Positions 61,359-64,000 of a stretch of 64,000 nt of DNA are shown piece by piece. Source of the stretch: Hyperoodon ampullatus. Lineage: Eukaryota > Chordata > Mammalia > Artiodactyla > Ziphiidae. The position numbers and the translations under genes are program-made. The stretch covers positions 930,001 through 994,000 of the forward strand of contig CATKHW010000285.1 of assembly GCA_949752795.1 (NCBI GenBank), read 5' to 3'. The notes under the pieces are model-generated. The model worked only from the letters and a program-made list of their open reading frames with translations. It made no database searches and was not told where the DNA came from. Positions within the stretch are counted from its first letter, which is position 1. Each line of letters starts with the position of its first letter.

Positions 61359-63097
61359 ACCTACTCTCTCATTGGTTCTCCCTCTTCCCTTTCATCCTCT
61401 GCCAAATTGGCAACCTGTGCGAACCAGGAGGTTAAAGGGGCTGTCTCTCCAAGTTGGGAGGTTGATAGTAAAGCAGATGTAAGGTCAAAGCGGAGCAACA
61501 GGAGAGGGACTATTCATTGAGTTTTAGAAACCTTTCGTATTCACAGTGTGTCCGTTCTCTAGGTTTCCCTTACATGTTATAGCTGTAGTAATATTCCCTT
61601 CAACCTGGAGAGTTGGGACCCATGGAATGTGTGCCAGGCATTTGTGCTTTAAAGGGTCTGCATTTGCTCACCCAATCTCACCAATCCTCTTAGTCCCAAG
61701 TGTCCCTCCTTATGCCACATCCAGCTGTCGTTGTAGATAGGGTCATTCCAGGTTTCATCAGAGACCCTGAAGGAATTGTAAAGAATTTCCCAGTTTTTTT
61801 GTTTCGTTTTTGAAATTCCTTTTTATAGTGGGTTTGAGCTGATTCTCGCTGCCATGTTTATGCCAGTCTAGACACACTTGATTCCCTTACGGAGACATAT
61901 GAATACATAGGTTTTAAGATTCTTACTAGTCAGATATATTCCTCTGCGGGAAATATGGTGTTTTGAGTCCCTTTCACTGAGGAAGGTGTAGGTCTTGTCT
62001 ATTCCATAGTTGGTTTTTGGAACGGTACCTGTGCTTATATCAAACTCTGGTTTTATGCATCACCCCACCTCTCCTTCACCCTTAAGCAGGCATAAGAGTG
62101 TTTTCTAAATGTGAGAAATTCTTCTCTTTCCTAACTCAGTTCAAGTGTAGCCATGTTTACAGGATCTTCATAAGTGATATCTTATGATAAGTTTCTTTTT
62201 CTGTGTGACTTATTTCACTTAGAATCATCGTACCTGAATCCACCCATTTTGCTGCTACTGGTCTTATGACATTGATTTCATGGCTGAGGGATATTCCATC
62301 ATACGTAAGTACCACAATTTTTTGAACCATTTTTATATTTCCTGGGATATTTAAGGTGTACCCAAGTTGAGGTCCTTGTAAGCAGTGCAGCCCTAAATTT
62401 TGGGGTGGCTCTGTCTTATTGATTTTCAGTTTTCCCAAGGTATATTCCCTACACTGGAAGTGCTCATGGATCTGTAGCTCTGTTCTTTACTTGTTTTAGG
62501 GAACACAATGTACTCCTCAAGAGAGGCAGTTGGCAATTTACATCCCGCCCATCAGCATAACAAGGCTCCCTGTTCTCCAGGGCCTGTCTTGCCTTTCTGG
62601 TTTTTACACATTTTGTGGATGTCCCTTTTGACCGGTGGGAAGTGATACTTCTTTGTAGTGCAGATTTGCATTGCCCGCTTGCTTGCTTGGCCAAAAAGGG
62701 CGTATGCGTTTTCTCCTGAATATATTCAGGAGAAAACGCATACGCCCTTTTTGGCCAAGTGCATCATTGTCGAAGTTGTGCCCCTCTTCCTGTGCTTTAA
62801 AGGCGATTCCAACGTACCTCTTGAAATCTGTTTCCTGCTATTCTGCCTCGCTTTCAAGTCCGCCTCGTTGACTTCCCTCAACAGATTTTTGGACGATAGT
62901 TGTCCTTTATTACTCGGCCAGTTTGTGAATTGCTGTGCCCCTGAGCTCCATTTTTCAACTCGTTTTTGGTGAGCTGACTGCAAGTCCAAAATTTTGGTTC
63001 AGGACCTATACTGGTTCCCGGTGGGTGGCTGAGACTTTGGTTAATTCTTCTTCCTGCCGGGAAATTACAGTGATATGTGCCCGTCCAAATGCCTAAC
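61359..63097 (+). repeat. 1.74-kb satellite, monomer B5
   Basis: 1739-bp monomer of the homogeneous type with a perfect palindrome. Confidence 0.94.
62686..62759. repeat. Perfect 74-bp palindrome, monomer B5
   Basis: Same sequence as in B3 and B4, with no mismatch between arms. Confidence 0.97.
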
Positions 63098-64000
63098 AGC
63101 TACTCTCTCATTGGTTCTCCCTCTTCCCTTTCATTCTCTGCCAAATTGGCAACCTGTGCGAACCAGGAGGTTAAAGGGGCTGTCTCTCCAAGTTGGGAGA
63201 TTGATAGTAAAGCAGATGGAAAGTCAAACCGGAGCACCAAGAGAGGGACTATTCGTTGAGTTTTAGAAACCTTTCGTATTCACAGTGTGTCCGTTCTCTA
63301 GGTTTCCCGTACATGTTATAACTGTAGTAATATTCCCTTCAACCTGGAGACTTGGGACCCATGGAATGGGTGCCATGCATTATTGCTTTAAAGGGTCTGC
63401 ATTTGCTCACCCAATCTCACCAATCCTCTCAGTCCCAAGTGTCCAGCCTTATGCCACAACCAGCTGTCGTTGTAGATAGGGTCATTCCAGGTTTCATCAG
63501 AGACCCTGAAGGAATTGTAAATAATTTCCCAGTTTTTTTGTTTTGTTTTTGAAATTCCTTTTTATAGTGGGTTTGAGCTGATTCTCGCTGCCATGTTTAT
63601 GACAGTCTAGACACACTTGATTCCCTTACGGAGACATATCAATACATAGGTTTTAAGATTCTTACTAGTCAGATATATTCCTCTGCGGGAAATATGGTGT
63701 TTTGAGTCCCTTTCACTGAGGAAGGTGTAGGTCTTGTCTATTCCATAGTTGGTTTTTGGAACGGTACCTGTGCTTATATCAAACTCTGGTTTTATGCATC
63801 ACCCCACCTCTCCTTCCCCCTTAAGCAGGCATAAGAGTGTTTTCTAAATATTAGACACTGTTCTCTTTCCTAACTCAGTTCAAGTGTAGCCATGTTTATA
63901 GGATCTTCATAAGTGATATCTTATGATAAGTTTCTTTTTCTGTGTGACTTATTTCACTTAGAATCATCGTACCTGAATCCACCCATTTTGCTGCTACTGG
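63098..64000 (+). repeat. 1.74-kb satellite, monomer B6, cut by the window end
   Basis: The first 903 bp of a homogeneous monomer with the GCATTATTGC subtype marker. The array continues beyond the window. Confidence 0.94.

Noticed and set aside
1..64000. CENP-B box or other known centromere-protein motif in the satellites
   Set aside because: I looked for the pattern TTCG, four bases, A, two bases, CGGG on both strands around the TTCGTTGAG and CCCGTACATG sites of the monomer and found no match there. A full scan by computer was not possible.

Overview
This is a repeat-dominated, apparently non-coding window from a mammalian genome. A reverse-oriented tRNA-derived CHR-type SINE at 3909-4125 and LINE-1 3' ends of cetartiodactyl type point to a whale or dolphin. 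The dominant repeat is a satellite of about 1.74 kb. Its length fits the known 'common cetacean satellite' (about 1.75 kb in baleen whales and many toothed whales, about 1.58 kb in delphinoids), but that identity is inferred from length and host only. I see no intact protein gene, rRNA or tRNA gene, and no CRISPR array. The many short open frames are by-products of repeats.

Layout. (1) 1-7770: homogeneous 1.74-kb satellite monomers A1 to the left part of A5, with one SINE insertion in A3. (2) 7771-11464: older, diverged monomers of the same satellite in the same register. (3) 11465-31140: a 19.7-kb minisatellite of about 25-bp units, organised into 2171-bp and 3171-bp higher-order duplications. 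It replaces about 400 bp inside one old monomer, A7. (4) 31141-35412: the rest of A7, then A8, A9 and part of A10, increasingly diverged. (5) 35413-38980: an LINE-1 3' UTR piece, a short exon-like stretch, a broken class I endogenous retrovirus on the minus strand (reverse transcriptase and RNase H remnants, possible env and LTR), and a small 66-71 bp tandem repeat. (6) 38981-53262: a macrosatellite with a 2.73-kb unit, five full copies and one partial. Each full unit carries two LINE-1 fragments, a GC-rich segment and a CTCF-like motif. (7) 53264-64000: homogeneous 1.74-kb satellite again (B0-B6), same orientation, running off the window.

How the parts relate. The 1.74-kb monomer is itself composite. 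About 1 kb of it reads as the reverse complement of an old LINE-1 3' end (A-tail, 3' UTR, end of ORF2). That segment is interrupted by a 74-bp palindrome resembling a mariner-type MITE, perfect in monomers B3, B4 and B5. The most striking structural observation is that the homogeneous satellite stops at monomer position about 606-611 (7765-7770) and resumes 45.5 kb later at the same monomer position (53264-53269), both at the hexamer AGTCCC. The left part of A5 plus B0 therefore reconstitute one complete monomer, as if the whole block of old satellite, minisatellite, retrovirus and macrosatellite sits inside a single monomer of a younger array. The window looks pericentromeric or otherwise heterochromatic, but no centromere-specific motif was found.
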